DNA of 64,000 bases from Martinezella rhizogenes (GCF_007002745.1 NZ_SGNY01000004.1:434001-498000); one strand, 5' to 3'; shown: positions 1-9,312, numbered from the stretch's first letter. Notes: a model not told the origin generated them from the sequence alone. Numbers and translations: made by a program.

Positions 1-1
1 G

Positions 2-961
2 CAGGATCTCGGCCGCGCGGGTTACCGCAATATCGGCATCACCGCCACGGGCGCGATGGACCCGATTGCGCTCAGGGTCGGCAATCTTCTCGCCGGCAAC
101 GGCGAAGAGGCCGCGGCGATTGAAATCCAGACCTTTCCTTTCCGCATCGAATTCGAAGAGGCGCTGACCTTCGCGGTAACCGGCGCGGATTGCGCTGCAC
201 GGCTCGATGGTGCGGATTTACCGCCTTACTGGTGTGTGCGGGCCGAGAAGGGTCAAATCCTCGAGCTTTCGACCCCGCTGAAAAATGCGCGGGCCTATCT
301 CTGCCTTCAGGGCGGCGTCGATGTTCCGGTGGTGATGGGATCGCGCAGCACTTCTCTTCGCGGCTCATTCGGCGGTCACGAAGGACGGCATCTCACCACT
401 GGCGACAGGTTGCCCGTTCTGCCATCCGAGTCACTCGCTCTGCCTGCAAGCGGCCTTGGCCTTACGCCGCTTGCAGAAGCGATGCCGGACATGTTTCCGG
501 TGTCCGACACCGGCGAATTGCTGCTGAGAGCCATTCCAGCCGCCGAACATGATCTTTTCGGCGACAACGCCGAACGTTTCTGGTCGGAAGCCTGGAAAAT
601 CACCTCACAGAGCGACCGCACCGGTTACCGGCTGGCCGGAACACCGCTGACCCTTTCGGCTCCCGTGGAACTACGTTCCTATGGCGTCATCCCGGGCGTG
701 GTTCAGGTGCCGCCAAGTGGCGAGCCGATCATCCAGATGAGCGACGCCAACACGGCCGGCGGTTATCCCAAGATGGCCGGCATCATCGACAGTGACCTGT
801 GGCGTCTCGGCCAGGCCCGCATCGGCAGCCGCATCCGCTTCGTGCAGGCAACGGTACGGGAGGCGCTGGAGATCGAGAAGGCGATCGACGCCTATTTCGC
901 GGATATCCGCAGAACCCTGCCGCTGGTTACCGCCGCACTCGGCACGCTGACAAAACGATAA
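2..961 (+). CDS. pxpC: 5-oxoprolinase subunit C family protein (partial, 5' end outside window)
   Basis: The reading frame is already open at base 2 and reads QDLGRAGYRNIGITATGAMDP, the conserved N-terminal stretch of the PxpC/KipA biotin-dependent carboxyltransferase family, so the true start lies a few codons left of the window. An internal ATG at 56 is not the start. The family's GAMD and NPVV-type core and a C-terminal AGYPKMAGII-like stretch (here GGYPKMAGIID) are present. PxpC works with PxpA and PxpB to open 5-oxoproline to glutamate with ATP. pxpA follows 25 bp downstream on the same strand; PxpB is expected just upstream, outside the window. Older annotation calls this family allophanate hydrolase subunit 2; the pxpA neighbour favours oxoprolinase. 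Confidence 0.85.
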   Translation, partial: QDLGRAGYRNIGITATGAMDPIALRVGNLLAGNGEEAAAIEIQTFPFRIEFEEALTFAVTGADCAARLDGADLPPYWCVRAEKGQILELSTPLKNARAYLCLQGGVDVPVVMGSRSTSLRGSFGGHEGRHLTTGDRLPVLPSESLALPASGLGLTPLAEAMPDMFPVSDTGELLLRAIPAAEHDLFGDNAERFWSEAWKITSQSDRTGYRLAGTPLTLSAPVELRSYGVIPGVVQVPPSGEPIIQMSDANTAGGYPKMAGIIDSDLWRLGQARIGSRIRFVQATVREALEIEKAIDAYFADIRRTLPLVTAALGTLTKR

Positions 962-986
962 TCCTGAAGAACAAGGAGAGGGAACC

Positions 987-1754
987 ATGAAGATCGATGT
1001 TAATTCCGACATGGGCGAAGGTTTCGGCGTCTATAAGGTCTGCGACGACGAGAAGCTTATGGAAGTCGTCTCTTCGGCGAATGTCGCCTGCGGTTTCCAT
1101 GCCGGCGATCCGGAAATGATGGCGCGCATGGTGCGTCTGGCCAAACAGAACGGCGTCGGCGTCGGCGCCCATCCCGGCCTCGCCGACCGTCTCGGCTTCG
1201 GCCGCCGCGAAATTCCCGTCGACGCGGAAGAAATGGAACAGCAGGTTCTCTACCAGCTCGGCGCGCTTTCGGCGATTGCCAGGGCGCAGGAGGTTGCGCT
1301 CTCCCATATCAGCTTCCATGCCGCCATGGGCAACATGATCAATCGCGATGCGGCGCTTGCCGAACGGATCATGAAAAAGATCAGGGCGGTCGATCCCAAT
1401 CTCATCGTCTTTTCGATGCCGGACATGCTGATCGAAAAGGCGGCGCTGGATTGCGGGCTAAAAGTGCTCAATCTCTTCCTCGCCGACCGCGCCTATGATG
1501 TGAAGGGCCAGCTCGTGCCACGCAAGCTGCCCAATTCCGTCATCAAGGAAGAGGGAAAAGTTCGCGCGCGGGTGCGCCAGTTTCTGGAAAAAGGCACGGT
1601 CACGACCATCGAGGGCGAGATCATTCCCGTTCGCGCCCGGTCGATCCTTGTTCACAGCGACACACCCGGCTCGCTGGAGCTTGCCCGCACGGTGCGTAGC
1701 GAAGTGGAAGCCTGCGGCGGCAGCGTCGTGCCGGCTCGCGAAGTGATCGCCTGA
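987..1754 (+). CDS. pxpA: 5-oxoprolinase subunit A (LamB/YcsF family)
   Basis: A 255-residue protein starting MKIDVNSDMGEGFG, the signature of the LamB/YcsF family, followed by NVACGFHAGDPEMM and GVGAHPGLADRLGFGRR, which are diagnostic of PxpA. The length matches the family (about 250). The start is supported by an AAGGAGAGGGA ribosome site directly upstream. With PxpB and PxpC it hydrolyses 5-oxoproline, a spontaneous glutamine damage product, in the cytoplasm. It is the last gene of its operon: a strong hairpin follows at about 1791 and the next genes converge on it. The neighbouring transporter may bring in a substrate for it, but that is inference. Confidence 0.9.
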   Translation: MKIDVNSDMGEGFGVYKVCDDEKLMEVVSSANVACGFHAGDPEMMARMVRLAKQNGVGVGAHPGLADRLGFGRREIPVDAEEMEQQVLYQLGALSAIARAQEVALSHISFHAAMGNMINRDAALAERIMKKIRAVDPNLIVFSMPDMLIEKAALDCGLKVLNLFLADRAYDVKGQLVPRKLPNSVIKEEGKVRARVRQFLEKGTVTTIEGEIIPVRARSILVHSDTPGSLELARTVRSEVEACGGSVVPAREVIA

Positions 1755-1786
1755 AGCGGGGGCACGCCTCATATTCTGACGTACCA

Positions 1787-1833
1787 AAAGTTACGGCACC
1801 GCATTCCATTCAGGAGCGCGGTGCCGTAATTTT
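1787..1833. terminator. bidirectional rho-independent terminator
   Basis: A perfect 12-bp stem (TTACGGCACCGC at 1791-1802 with its complement at 1818-1829) has AAAA on its left and TTTT on its right. It therefore works as a terminator for pxpA on the plus strand and for the converging transporter operon on the minus strand. Confidence 0.8.
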
Positions 1834-1908
1834 GCCGGCTATGCAATTACGATGTGGATTTGCGCCCTTCACAAGCCGGGCCGCATGAGCGCCCCGGCCA
1901 TAAAACCA

Positions 1909-3012
1909 TCAATTCAGCTGGATCACGTGGTTGCTGTCGCTCGTCCAGCTCAGTCTCACCCGGTCACCGGCGGCGCTGACGGCATTGGTGAAACCTTCCG
2001 TCTGGGTCTGCCGGTAAGCGATCATCGGCTCGCCATTGTCGAGACGCAGATAGTAATGCAGCATGAAACCGCGATAGACGACCTGCTCCACCCGCGCCGT
2101 GGTGGAATTGCTGGCGTTTTCATCTACGCCCACCGCAAGCGGTGAGACCGAGATCGCTTCGGGGCGAACGGTGACGACGACCTTTTCGCCCTGAACCGCC
2201 CCAATATCCTCAACATCGAGCCGCACGCCCGAACCGGTGACCAGCCTTGCGGAACGACCATTGCGCTCTGCCACGCTCGCCTCGAAGAAGTTCGAAGCGC
2301 CGATGAAACCGGCGACGAAGCGTGTCAGCGGCTTCTGGTAGATTTCGCCGGCCGGTGCGATCTGCTCGAGATTACCATCCCGCATTACGGCGATCTGGTC
2401 CGCCATGGTCAGGGCCTCGTCCTGATCGTGGGTTACCATGATGGTGGTGAGACCAAGTCGCTGCTGCAGGCTGCGGATTTCAACCTGCATGCTTTCCCTC
2501 AGGCCCTTGTCGAGTGCGCCGAGCGGCTCGTCGAGAAGCAGCATGGAAGGTTCGATCACCAGGGCACGGGCCAGAGCCACACGCTGCTGCTGGCCGCCGG
2601 AGAGCTGCGCCGGCAGCCGGTCTCCGAAGGCATGCAACTGAACGAGATCGAGCGCCTGTTTAACGCGCCCTTCCCGGTCGGACTTGGAGATACCCCGCAT
2701 CTCGAGACCGAAGGCAACGTTTTCGGCAACGGTCATATGGGGAAACAGGGCATAGTTCTGGAAGAGCATGCCAACGTTGCGGCGGTGAACCGGGGTGCGC
2801 GTGGTCGGCTTGCCGCCGACCACGATTTCACCCGAGGTGGGATCGACAAGCCCCGCAATCATGCGAAGGCAGGTCGTTTTCCCGCATCCGCTCGGACCGA
2901 GAAGCGCGAGAATCTCCCCTGCCTTGACGGTCAGCGAAACATCATCGACGGCAACGACCTGACCGCCGTAGTGTTTGGTCAGTCTTTCCAGGCGGACTTC
3001 TACGGATTTCAT
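1909..3012 (-). CDS. ABC transporter ATP-binding protein, PotA-like
   Basis: A 367-residue ATPase of the spermidine/putrescine-iron (PotA/FbpC) class. Walker A GPSGCGKTT lies near residue 38, the signature LSGGQQQR near 138, Walker B MLLLDEP near 160 and the H-loop VTHDQDEA near 194. A C-terminal TOBE-type domain follows from about residue 240. It is the last gene of a four-gene minus-strand operon (two permeases, binding protein, ATPase), starting 9 bp after the binding-protein stop. It energises import at the inner membrane. The substrate cannot be read from sequence; the adjacent oxoprolinase genes hint at a nitrogenous compound. Confidence 0.88.
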   Translation of the reverse strand: MKSVEVRLERLTKHYGGQVVAVDDVSLTVKAGEILALLGPSGCGKTTCLRMIAGLVDPTSGEIVVGGKPTTRTPVHRRNVGMLFQNYALFPHMTVAENVAFGLEMRGISKSDREGRVKQALDLVQLHAFGDRLPAQLSGGQQQRVALARALVIEPSMLLLDEPLGALDKGLRESMQVEIRSLQQRLGLTTIMVTHDQDEALTMADQIAVMRDGNLEQIAPAGEIYQKPLTRFVAGFIGASNFFEASVAERNGRSARLVTGSGVRLDVEDIGAVQGEKVVVTVRPEAISVSPLAVGVDENASNSTTARVEQVVYRGFMLHYYLRLDNGEPMIAYRQTQTEGFTNAVSAAGDRVRLSWTSDSNHVIQLN

Positions 3013-3021
3013 CAGCGTTCC

Positions 3022-4098
3022 TCAGCCGTTAAAAGTCTGGTTGTATTTTTCGAGCCACTGGGCGCGGCGCGGAATGATGTATTTCCAGTCCGGCGTGAAG
3101 AGGTTCAGCGATTCCATTTTCGCTTCCGGATAAGCGAGGAATTTCGCGGTATCTTCGCCAAACGAGACATCCTTGACCGAAGGCGCGCTGAGGGTGGCTT
3201 CCGAAAGCATCTTCTGCACGCCGGGGTCGAGAATGCGGTTGATATAGGCAAGCGCGAGATCGCGGTGCGGCCCGCCCTTTACCAGCGCGATGGAGTTGAT
3301 GCCGGTGAAAGCGCCTTCCTTCGGGAAGGTCATGTCGAGCGGCACGCCCTTCTTGGTGTGCGGATAAACCGCCTTGGAATATTCGATACCGCCGAAATCC
3401 GCCTGGCCCTGCGCCACCATCATCGTCTGCGCTTCCGCGTCATAGATTGAGAGCACGTTCGGCTTCAGATCGGCCAGTTTGGCCCAGCCGGCATCCGTAT
3501 CATATTGTGCTTCTTTCAGCGGCTTGCCGGTTGCAAGGGCGGCCGCCACCATCAGCATCAGAACGCTTTGTGTGTTCTTCGGTGTGTTGAGCAGCATGCG
3601 GCGGGCATATTTCTTGTCGAACATCTGTTCGTAGCTTTCGAACGGCTTGCCCGTTGTCGGATTGTAGAACAGACCGGCGATAGAGATTGCAAACCCGACG
3701 CCGAAATTGTCTTCGAAAAGATAACGGGAATAGACATTCTTGAGGTTGGGGATTTCGTCCATCGGCAATTGTTCGATCAGGCCTTCCTCCTTGGCCTGCG
3801 GAACGCCGACATCGTCCATCGACATCACACTATATTGCGGATTTTCGCGGGTGGCGCGCAGCGTGGCGATATTGGCAAGCGTCGCGCCTTCGGTCGTCAG
3901 CACCCGGCATTTATATTCCTTTTCGAAAGCCGGGATGACTTCCTTCTTGATCAGTCCGCCCTGCGCCGAATTATAGACGCCGACATACATGGTGCGGTCC
4001 TGTGCGGAAGCCGCGGTGTAGAAATAGGGTGTGGCAAGCGCGCCTGCGGTGACTGTCAGGAAACTGCGTCGTTTCATGATGATGGTCTTGTCTGTCAT
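3022..4098 (-). CDS. ABC transporter substrate-binding protein, PotD-like
   Basis: A 358-residue periplasmic binding protein of the extracellular solute-binding family 1/13 type. The N-terminus carries a twin-arginine signal (KRRSFLTVTAG) with an AxA cleavage site (AASAQD), so Tat export is likely. The start at 4098 has a GGGG-type ribosome site; ATG at residue 8 is an alternative that would still keep the signal. It lies between the permease genes and the ATPase of the same operon and supplies substrate specificity. The family covers polyamines, ferric iron and opine-like compounds; I cannot choose between them. Confidence 0.85.
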   Translation of the reverse strand: MTDKTIIMKRRSFLTVTAGALATPYFYTAASAQDRTMYVGVYNSAQGGLIKKEVIPAFEKEYKCRVLTTEGATLANIATLRATRENPQYSVMSMDDVGVPQAKEEGLIEQLPMDEIPNLKNVYSRYLFEDNFGVGFAISIAGLFYNPTTGKPFESYEQMFDKKYARRMLLNTPKNTQSVLMLMVAAALATGKPLKEAQYDTDAGWAKLADLKPNVLSIYDAEAQTMMVAQGQADFGGIEYSKAVYPHTKKGVPLDMTFPKEGAFTGINSIALVKGGPHRDLALAYINRILDPGVQKMLSEATLSAPSVKDVSFGEDTAKFLAYPEAKMESLNLFTPDWKYIIPRRAQWLEKYNQTFNG

Positions 4099-4123
4099 TT
4101 CCGGTACCCCTCTTGTTGTTGAT

Positions 4124-4927
4124 TTACATAGCCATTGCCCGGCGCAGACCCACCAGCCTGTCGAGGACGAGCACGACGGTCACCGCCAGAAGGATGATGA
4201 TGGTGGACATGGTCGCGACCGAAGGATCAAAGACCGTGCCGATCTGGCGATAGAGAACGATGGGCACGGGCAGGTTCGCGGAATCGGCCAGCCACATCGA
4301 AACGGGATAATTGTCGAAAGAAACCATGAAGCAGAAGATCGAGCCGGAGGCGACGCCGGGCGCGATCTGCGGAAAGATCACTCGCGTGAAGGTTTTCCAG
4401 CGGGTGGCGCCAAGCGTGCGCGCCGCTTCCTCGAGACTGACATTGACGAGCTGGAGGCTGGTCAGCACCGTGCGGATCACATAGGGCGAGGTGACAACGG
4501 TGTGGGCGATCAGAAGTTTCAGCTTGGTATCCATCCAGCCATAGCCGGAAAAGAGCTGCAGCAGCGCAAGACCGGTCACCAGCACGGGAAAGATCAGCGG
4601 CGAAAGCAGCAGCCCTTTCATCAGCGAGCGGCCGATGAATTTTCCTCGTGAGAGCGCAAAGGCTGCGGGAACACCGAGCGCCAATGAAAGAATGGTGGTG
4701 GCGACAGCCAGCGCCGCGCTGAAGGTCAGGCCGGCGGTGAATTCCTCGTTCTGCATCACCGCCGCATACCAGCGGAAGGTGAAGCCCTGCGGCGGGAAGG
4801 TGACGAAGTAGCTGTCGGAAAACGAGATGGCGACAACGAGGACGATCGGGGCCAGGATGAAGACCATCATGGCGGCGGTAATCGCATAAAGGACGATGGC
4901 GGAAGTGCCTGTCAGCTTGTTGTTCAT
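4124..4927 (-). CDS. ABC transporter permease, PotC-like
   Basis: A 267-residue membrane protein with about six hydrophobic segments (the first at residues 13-35). The EAA loop reads EEAARTLGATRWKTFTRVIFPQ at about residues 155-176, which docks the ATPase. It overlaps the upstream permease by 4 nt (ATGA), showing translational coupling. It forms the inner-membrane channel together with that permease. Confidence 0.88.
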   Translation of the reverse strand: MNNKLTGTSAIVLYAITAAMMVFILAPIVLVVAISFSDSYFVTFPPQGFTFRWYAAVMQNEEFTAGLTFSAALAVATTILSLALGVPAAFALSRGKFIGRSLMKGLLLSPLIFPVLVTGLALLQLFSGYGWMDTKLKLLIAHTVVTSPYVIRTVLTSLQLVNVSLEEAARTLGATRWKTFTRVIFPQIAPGVASGSIFCFMVSFDNYPVSMWLADSANLPVPIVLYRQIGTVFDPSVATMSTIIILLAVTVVLVLDRLVGLRRAMAM

Positions 4928-5856
4928 GACGCGCTTGCCTTGATACGACGCCCGCCGAGCAGCCTCATCGAGACGGCGTTGATGAGAATGACGATGAAGA
5001 CGAGGATGGTGGCAATGGTGGCGCCGAACGGCCAGTCATAGACCGCGAGAACCTGTTGCTCGACCATGTTGCCCAGCATCTGCGAGCCGGGACCGCCGAT
5101 AAGGGCGGGAATGACATAAGATGCCGAGGCCAGAGAGAAGACCAGCGTGAAACCTGCGACGAGGCCGGGAAGGCTGAGCGGGAAGGTGATCCGCAGGAAC
5201 ACTTTCCATGCCGGCGCACCGAGCGTGCGGGCGGCCTGCTGCAGGTTGGGATCGATCTTGCCAAGCGCGGAGGACAGCGGCAGCACCATCATCGGGAAGA
5301 AGATGTGCAGGGAGCCGATGATGACGGCAGCATCGGAAAACAGCAGCGTCAGCGGACTGTCGATAATGCCGAGATTCATCAGGACATAATTCAAGAGACC
5401 CGTTGGGCCATTGCCGAGGATGAGCTGCCAGCCATAAGCGCGAACCACGACGCTGACGGCCAGCGGTGCGATCACGATCAGCGTTATGATGCGGGTCGTG
5501 GTGATATTGCCGCGCACGAGAACGGTCGCGACCGGATAGGCCAGTATCGCGGCGATGATGGAGGTGATGAGACTGATACGGATCGTCGCCCAGAGCACCT
5601 TCTGGTAGAGATCGACCTCGAAAAACCTGATGTAATGGGCAAGCGTGAAGGGTGTACCGATCAACCCCTGCGAATTCTGCGTCATGACGCTGAAGGTCAT
5701 CAAGCGGATGGCCGGAAGAAAGAAAAAGAACAGCAGAAAGATCAAAAGCGGCAATATGAGTATGCCGGGCGAAAACAGCCGACGCTCAATGGCTTTCCAG
5801 CCGGAGATTCCACGGCGTGGCGGGGCATGGGGTTTCATGATCGCAATATCCGACAT
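4924..5856 (-). CDS. ABC transporter permease, PotB-like
   Basis: A 310-residue permease and the first gene of the transporter operon. It has a cytoplasmic N-terminus of about 30 residues, then six hydrophobic segments and an EAA loop (QQAARTLGAPAWKVFLRITFPL) near residue 210. The start is set by GGGAG five bases upstream of ATG. It pairs with the PotC-like permease, whose start overlaps its stop. Confidence 0.88.
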   Translation of the reverse strand: MSDIAIMKPHAPPRRGISGWKAIERRLFSPGILILPLLIFLLFFFFLPAIRLMTFSVMTQNSQGLIGTPFTLAHYIRFFEVDLYQKVLWATIRISLITSIIAAILAYPVATVLVRGNITTTRIITLIVIAPLAVSVVVRAYGWQLILGNGPTGLLNYVLMNLGIIDSPLTLLFSDAAVIIGSLHIFFPMMVLPLSSALGKIDPNLQQAARTLGAPAWKVFLRITFPLSLPGLVAGFTLVFSLASASYVIPALIGGPGSQMLGNMVEQQVLAVYDWPFGATIATILVFIVILINAVSMRLLGGRRIKASAS

Positions 5857-6025
5857 CTATACTCCCGTCGCGTGAATACGGCACGAGGCATCGCGTTGAG
5901 CCGAACGACAGGGTCGTCCAAGCCCTATGACTAGAATTTGCTGGGTGTGTGCTCCCTGTCGAGGTATCCGGTCTTTTGCCGATACCCGTCGCATGTTTCT
6001 GCTTGCTCGCGTCGGTTACCTCTTT

Positions 6026-6048
6026 GGGCAATATTGCCCGACGCGTCG
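6026..6048. promoter_or_regulatory. paired palindromes in the divergent intergenic region
   Basis: The 433-bp gap between the transporter operon (minus) and the aminotransferase (plus) holds a perfect 14-bp palindrome, GGGCAATATTGCCC at 6026-6039. It is followed directly by a second one, CGACGCGTCG at 6039-6048. This is a plausible operator for one or both divergent promoters. I see no convincing gene in the rest of 5857-6289. Confidence 0.4.
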
Positions 6049-6289
6049 TTCCCTTGGTTGTTACGCCGAGCTTAGGGTCTAAGCCGACGAGCTGCATAAT
6101 ATTTTATTGCTCTGAGGTCATCGCATACGAATATGGACTTCACACCCGTTTGAAGGCGATGCATCAAAATCCCGTATGACCTCACATCGAAGTCGTATTG
6201 GGGAAACGGCGGAAAATTCCCGTAACCTCTTTGTCATGCACTGGCATCGCGACGATGCCTGCCTTCACCGTTACAATCGGAAATCATCC

Positions 6290-7492
6290 ATGCCCACTAT
6301 CGCCCAGCGCCTCAACAACGTCACCGTTTCGGCCTCGCTCGCCATGACCCAGAAAGCCCGCGACCTCGCAGCCCAGGGCATCAAGGTCATCAGCCTGTCG
6401 TCCGGCGAACCGGATTTCCCGACCCCTGCCCATGCGGTCGAGGCGGCGCATGCGGCAGCCCTTGCCGGCGATACGAAATATCCGCCGGCTGACGGAACGC
6501 CTGCTTTGCGGGCCGCGATCCAGCGAAAGTTCAAGCGCGACAACAATCTCGACTACGATCCAAGCCAGATTTTGGTGGCCGGCGGCGGCAAGCAGATCAT
6601 CTTCAACGCCATCATGGCAACCTGCGACCCGGGCGATGAAGTCGTCATTCCCGCACCGTCGTGGATCAGCTATGCCGATATCGTCAAGTTTGCCGGAGCG
6701 GTGCCGGTGCCGGTGGTTTGCCCGGAGAATAACGGTTTCCGCCTGCGGGCCGAAGATCTCGAAGCCGCCATTACCCCGAAGACCAAATGGCTGCTTTTCA
6801 ACTTCCCCAACAACCCCACCGGCGCTGCCTGCTCCCGCGCGGAAATGAAGGAAATCGCCGAGGTCATGCTGCGGCATCCGCATGTCTGGATCATGACTGA
6901 CGACATGTATGAGCACCTCATCTATGACGACTTCGAATTCTGCACCATCGCCGAGGTCGAGCCACGCCTTTACGACCGCGTCCTGACCGTCAACGGCGCA
7001 TCGAAGGCCTATGCGATGACCGGCTGGCGCCTCGGTTTCTGCGGTGGCCCGAAAGATCTCATCAAGGCCATCAGCAACGTCAACACCCAGAATAGCGGCG
7101 GTGTCGCCACCATCGTGCAGGCTGCCGCCGTTGCGGTTCTCGACGGTCCGCAGGATCTGCTGAAAGAGCGCGCCGATATCTATAAGACGCGCCGCGACTT
7201 CGTGCTCGGCAAGTTGGCCGAGATCGACGGCCTTCGCTGCCACAAGCCCGAAGGCGCCTTCTATATCTTCCCGAACATTGCGGCGCTGATCGGCAAGACC
7301 ACGAAGGGCGGCACGAAGATCGAGAACGATACCGATTTTGTCATGGCGCTGCTCGCCGAACATCACGTTGCGACGGTGCAGGGCGCGGCCTATGGCCTGA
7401 GCCCCTTCTTCCGGCTTTCCTATGCCACGAGCATGGAGAACCTCGCCGAAGGCTGCGCCCGCATCGCCGAATTCTGCAACGGAATGAAATAG
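6290..7492 (+). CDS. pyridoxal-phosphate aminotransferase, aspartate aminotransferase type
   Basis: A 400-residue fold-type I aminotransferase. The start MPTIAQRLNNVTVSASLAM is the normal beginning for this rhizobial family; an upstream in-frame extension to 6176 has no family likeness. Key stretches are LSSGEPDFPTP (near 35), NFPNNPTG (near 170), the PLP-lysine motif SKAYAMTGWR (near 240) and the C-terminal arginine in FFRLSYATS. It transfers an amino group between aspartate or a similar acid and 2-oxoglutarate. A short-chain dehydrogenase starts 10 bp downstream, so the two are probably one operon. The specificity is uncertain; aromatic or branched substrates remain possible. Confidence 0.85.
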   Translation: MPTIAQRLNNVTVSASLAMTQKARDLAAQGIKVISLSSGEPDFPTPAHAVEAAHAAALAGDTKYPPADGTPALRAAIQRKFKRDNNLDYDPSQILVAGGGKQIIFNAIMATCDPGDEVVIPAPSWISYADIVKFAGAVPVPVVCPENNGFRLRAEDLEAAITPKTKWLLFNFPNNPTGAACSRAEMKEIAEVMLRHPHVWIMTDDMYEHLIYDDFEFCTIAEVEPRLYDRVLTVNGASKAYAMTGWRLGFCGGPKDLIKAISNVNTQNSGGVATIVQAAAVAVLDGPQDLLKERADIYKTRRDFVLGKLAEIDGLRCHKPEGAFYIFPNIAALIGKTTKGGTKIENDTDFVMALLAEHHVATVQGAAYGLSPFFRLSYATSMENLAEGCARIAEFCNGMK

Positions 7493-7502
7493 GGAGAACA
7501 GC

Positions 7503-8195
7503 ATGCTGGGAGGAAGTGGCCGTGTGATCATGGTTTCCGGTGCATCGCGAGGCCTTGGCCTTGCGATCACCACAAGGCTTCACGAAGCCGGTTTCACCGT
7601 CGCGGCGGGAGCGCGAAATCCATCCGCCGTTGCGGTGAAGGACAGGCTTTCCGCCGACCGATATGATGCGGAAGAGGCGGGATCGGCAGAAGCCTGGGTT
7701 GATGCCGTCGCCGCCAGATACGGCCGGATCGATGGGCTGGTGAATTGCGCCGGCATCAATCCCAAGGTTCGGGTCATGGATACGGGCGAAGAAAGCCTCG
7801 ACCAGATGTGGCGTATCAACGTCAAGGGTCCGCTCAGGGTCACCCGCGCCGCCATCCCTCACCTCGTGAAGACCGGACAGGGCAGGGTCATCAATGTCGC
7901 CTCGCTGGCGGGGCGGCGTGTCGGCTCGAATGTCGGTTATGCGATGACGAAATTTGCCGTCGTCGCGCTTACCCACGGCATCCGGCAGGAATTGTGGGAC
8001 AGCGGCGTGCGCGCCACCGCCCTCTGCCCCGGTTACATCGCAACCGATATGACAGCTGGCGAAACCGAAGTCCGCCGCGAGGATATGACCCAGCCGGCAG
8101 ATCTCGCCGAAATGGTGGAAACGCTGCTTTGTCTGCCGAACAATCTTTCGGTGGCCGAATTGCTGGTGAATTGTCGCAAGGAATCGATGCTTTAG
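7503..8195 (+). CDS. short-chain dehydrogenase/reductase (SDR family)
   Basis: A 230-residue classical SDR with a Rossmann glycine motif (SGASRGLGLAI, residues about 12-22), NCAGINP for the NAG position, a serine in NVASLAG and the catalytic YAMTK. It uses NAD(P)H. The ribosome site AGGGAGAA precedes the ATG. It sits 10 bp behind the aminotransferase and may act on the keto product of that reaction, which is inference. The C-terminus lacks the long substrate loop of larger family members. Confidence 0.85.
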   Translation: MLGGSGRVIMVSGASRGLGLAITTRLHEAGFTVAAGARNPSAVAVKDRLSADRYDAEEAGSAEAWVDAVAARYGRIDGLVNCAGINPKVRVMDTGEESLDQMWRINVKGPLRVTRAAIPHLVKTGQGRVINVASLAGRRVGSNVGYAMTKFAVVALTHGIRQELWDSGVRATALCPGYIATDMTAGETEVRREDMTQPADLAEMVETLLCLPNNLSVAELLVNCRKESML

Positions 8196-8202
8196 TCTTT
8201 TT

Positions 8203-8237
8203 TCACGCGCCGGGCCGGAAAACAGGCCGGCGCGTGA
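8203..8237. other. stem-loop between convergent genes
   Basis: Perfect 11-bp inverted arms (TCACGCGCCGG at 8203-8213 and its complement at 8227-8237) lie between the convergent SDR and LysR genes. A run of T precedes the stem on the plus strand rather than following it, so this is not a textbook intrinsic terminator, although it may still act as a transcript end or RNase barrier. Confidence 0.5.
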
Positions 8238-8255
8238 TCACAAGCCGGTGCGCCT

Positions 8256-9161
8256 TTATTTCAGCGTTTCCGCCAGCTGCAGCAGTATTTCCTTCACGGC
8301 AAGCGCGGGCTCGGAGAGCGGCGTATTATCCGATACGCAAAAGGACAGGGTTTCCTCGATCATCGGGCTGGCGATCTGCCGGACGACAATTTCCTCATTG
8401 GATTCCGCCACGATACGGTCGGCGATAGCCTTGGGCGTTATGGTCGCGCCAAGCCCGGCATCCACACCACGTGCGATGGTCCTTACCGATTCCAGCTCGG
8501 CCATCACGAGCAGATCCTTGCGGCTGCGGGTGAAGGCGAGATTGATGGCCCGGCGCACGAAATTATAGGTCGGCGGCAGAAGAAAGGGCAGATATGCCAG
8601 ATCAGCAACTGTGATAGGTGCATCGCCGGGCTCCACGCCGAAGCTGCGATGCACGACCAGCACGAATTCCTCACGCAATAACGGCGTGAACTTGACGCCA
8701 CGGATCGGCCCGGTGCCGTGGATCAACCCCATCTCCAGACGACCATTCATGATCATCTGGCTATAGGGCTGGCTGACGCTTTCCGTGATGTGCAGCAGAA
8801 TGCCGGGATGAAGCCGTTTTGTTTCCTCCATCAGACGCAGCGCCAATGTGGCGGCGCTGCTGAAGGGCGCAAGCCCGACCGATACCTTGCCGGACAGCAC
8901 CGCGCCCGCTTCCAGCGCCTCCGCCTGCGCCTGCTCCATCTGACGCAAAATCACCTGGGCATGCCTGTAAACGACCTTGCCAGCATCGGTCATGACGACG
9001 CCCTGCTGGCTTCGGGTCAGCAGTTTCTGGCGGAAATGTTCCTCGATGCTCGCCAGCTGCTGGCTCAGCGCCGGCTGGGCGATATGCAACACATCCGCCG
9101 CTCTTGTTATGCTCCCCATATCGACAATCGTTATAAACGATTTCAGACGCCTGATATCCAT
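8256..9161 (-). CDS. LysR family transcriptional regulator
   Basis: A 301-residue LysR-type regulator. The N-terminal winged helix MDIRRLKSFITIVDMGSITRAADVLHIAQPALSQQLASIEE covers residues 1-60, and the effector-binding domain spans about 90-295. It is convergent with the SDR gene and not divergent from any target, so the regulated gene cannot be read from the layout. The N-terminus resembles the Nac/Cbl branch, but that is only an impression. Confidence 0.88.
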   Translation of the reverse strand: MDIRRLKSFITIVDMGSITRAADVLHIAQPALSQQLASIEEHFRQKLLTRSQQGVVMTDAGKVVYRHAQVILRQMEQAQAEALEAGAVLSGKVSVGLAPFSSAATLALRLMEETKRLHPGILLHITESVSQPYSQMIMNGRLEMGLIHGTGPIRGVKFTPLLREEFVLVVHRSFGVEPGDAPITVADLAYLPFLLPPTYNFVRRAINLAFTRSRKDLLVMAELESVRTIARGVDAGLGATITPKAIADRIVAESNEEIVVRQIASPMIEETLSFCVSDNTPLSEPALAVKEILLQLAETLK

Positions 9162-9240
9162 CTGCTGCTGCTTATCCCATTACTGCTTGCAGGGATAAGA
9201 TGCGCAATTTGCCGATAATGTCCATCTTGCATTTCCCCGC

Positions 9241-9272
9241 CTGTCCCCGTCCGCATTGCGGTACGGGGACAG
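9241..9272. other. strong stem-loop upstream of the LysR gene
   Basis: CTGTCCCCGT at 9241-9250 pairs perfectly with 9263-9272, and the interior CCGC/GCGG also pairs, giving an almost uninterrupted 14-bp stem. It lies between the chemoreceptor stop and the LysR start region, both on the minus strand. There is no T tract after it. It may separate the two transcripts. Confidence 0.45.
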
Positions 9273-9312
9273 TGATCCACACTGCGCGTCAAGAGGGCCG
9301 TCAGGCCGTCAT

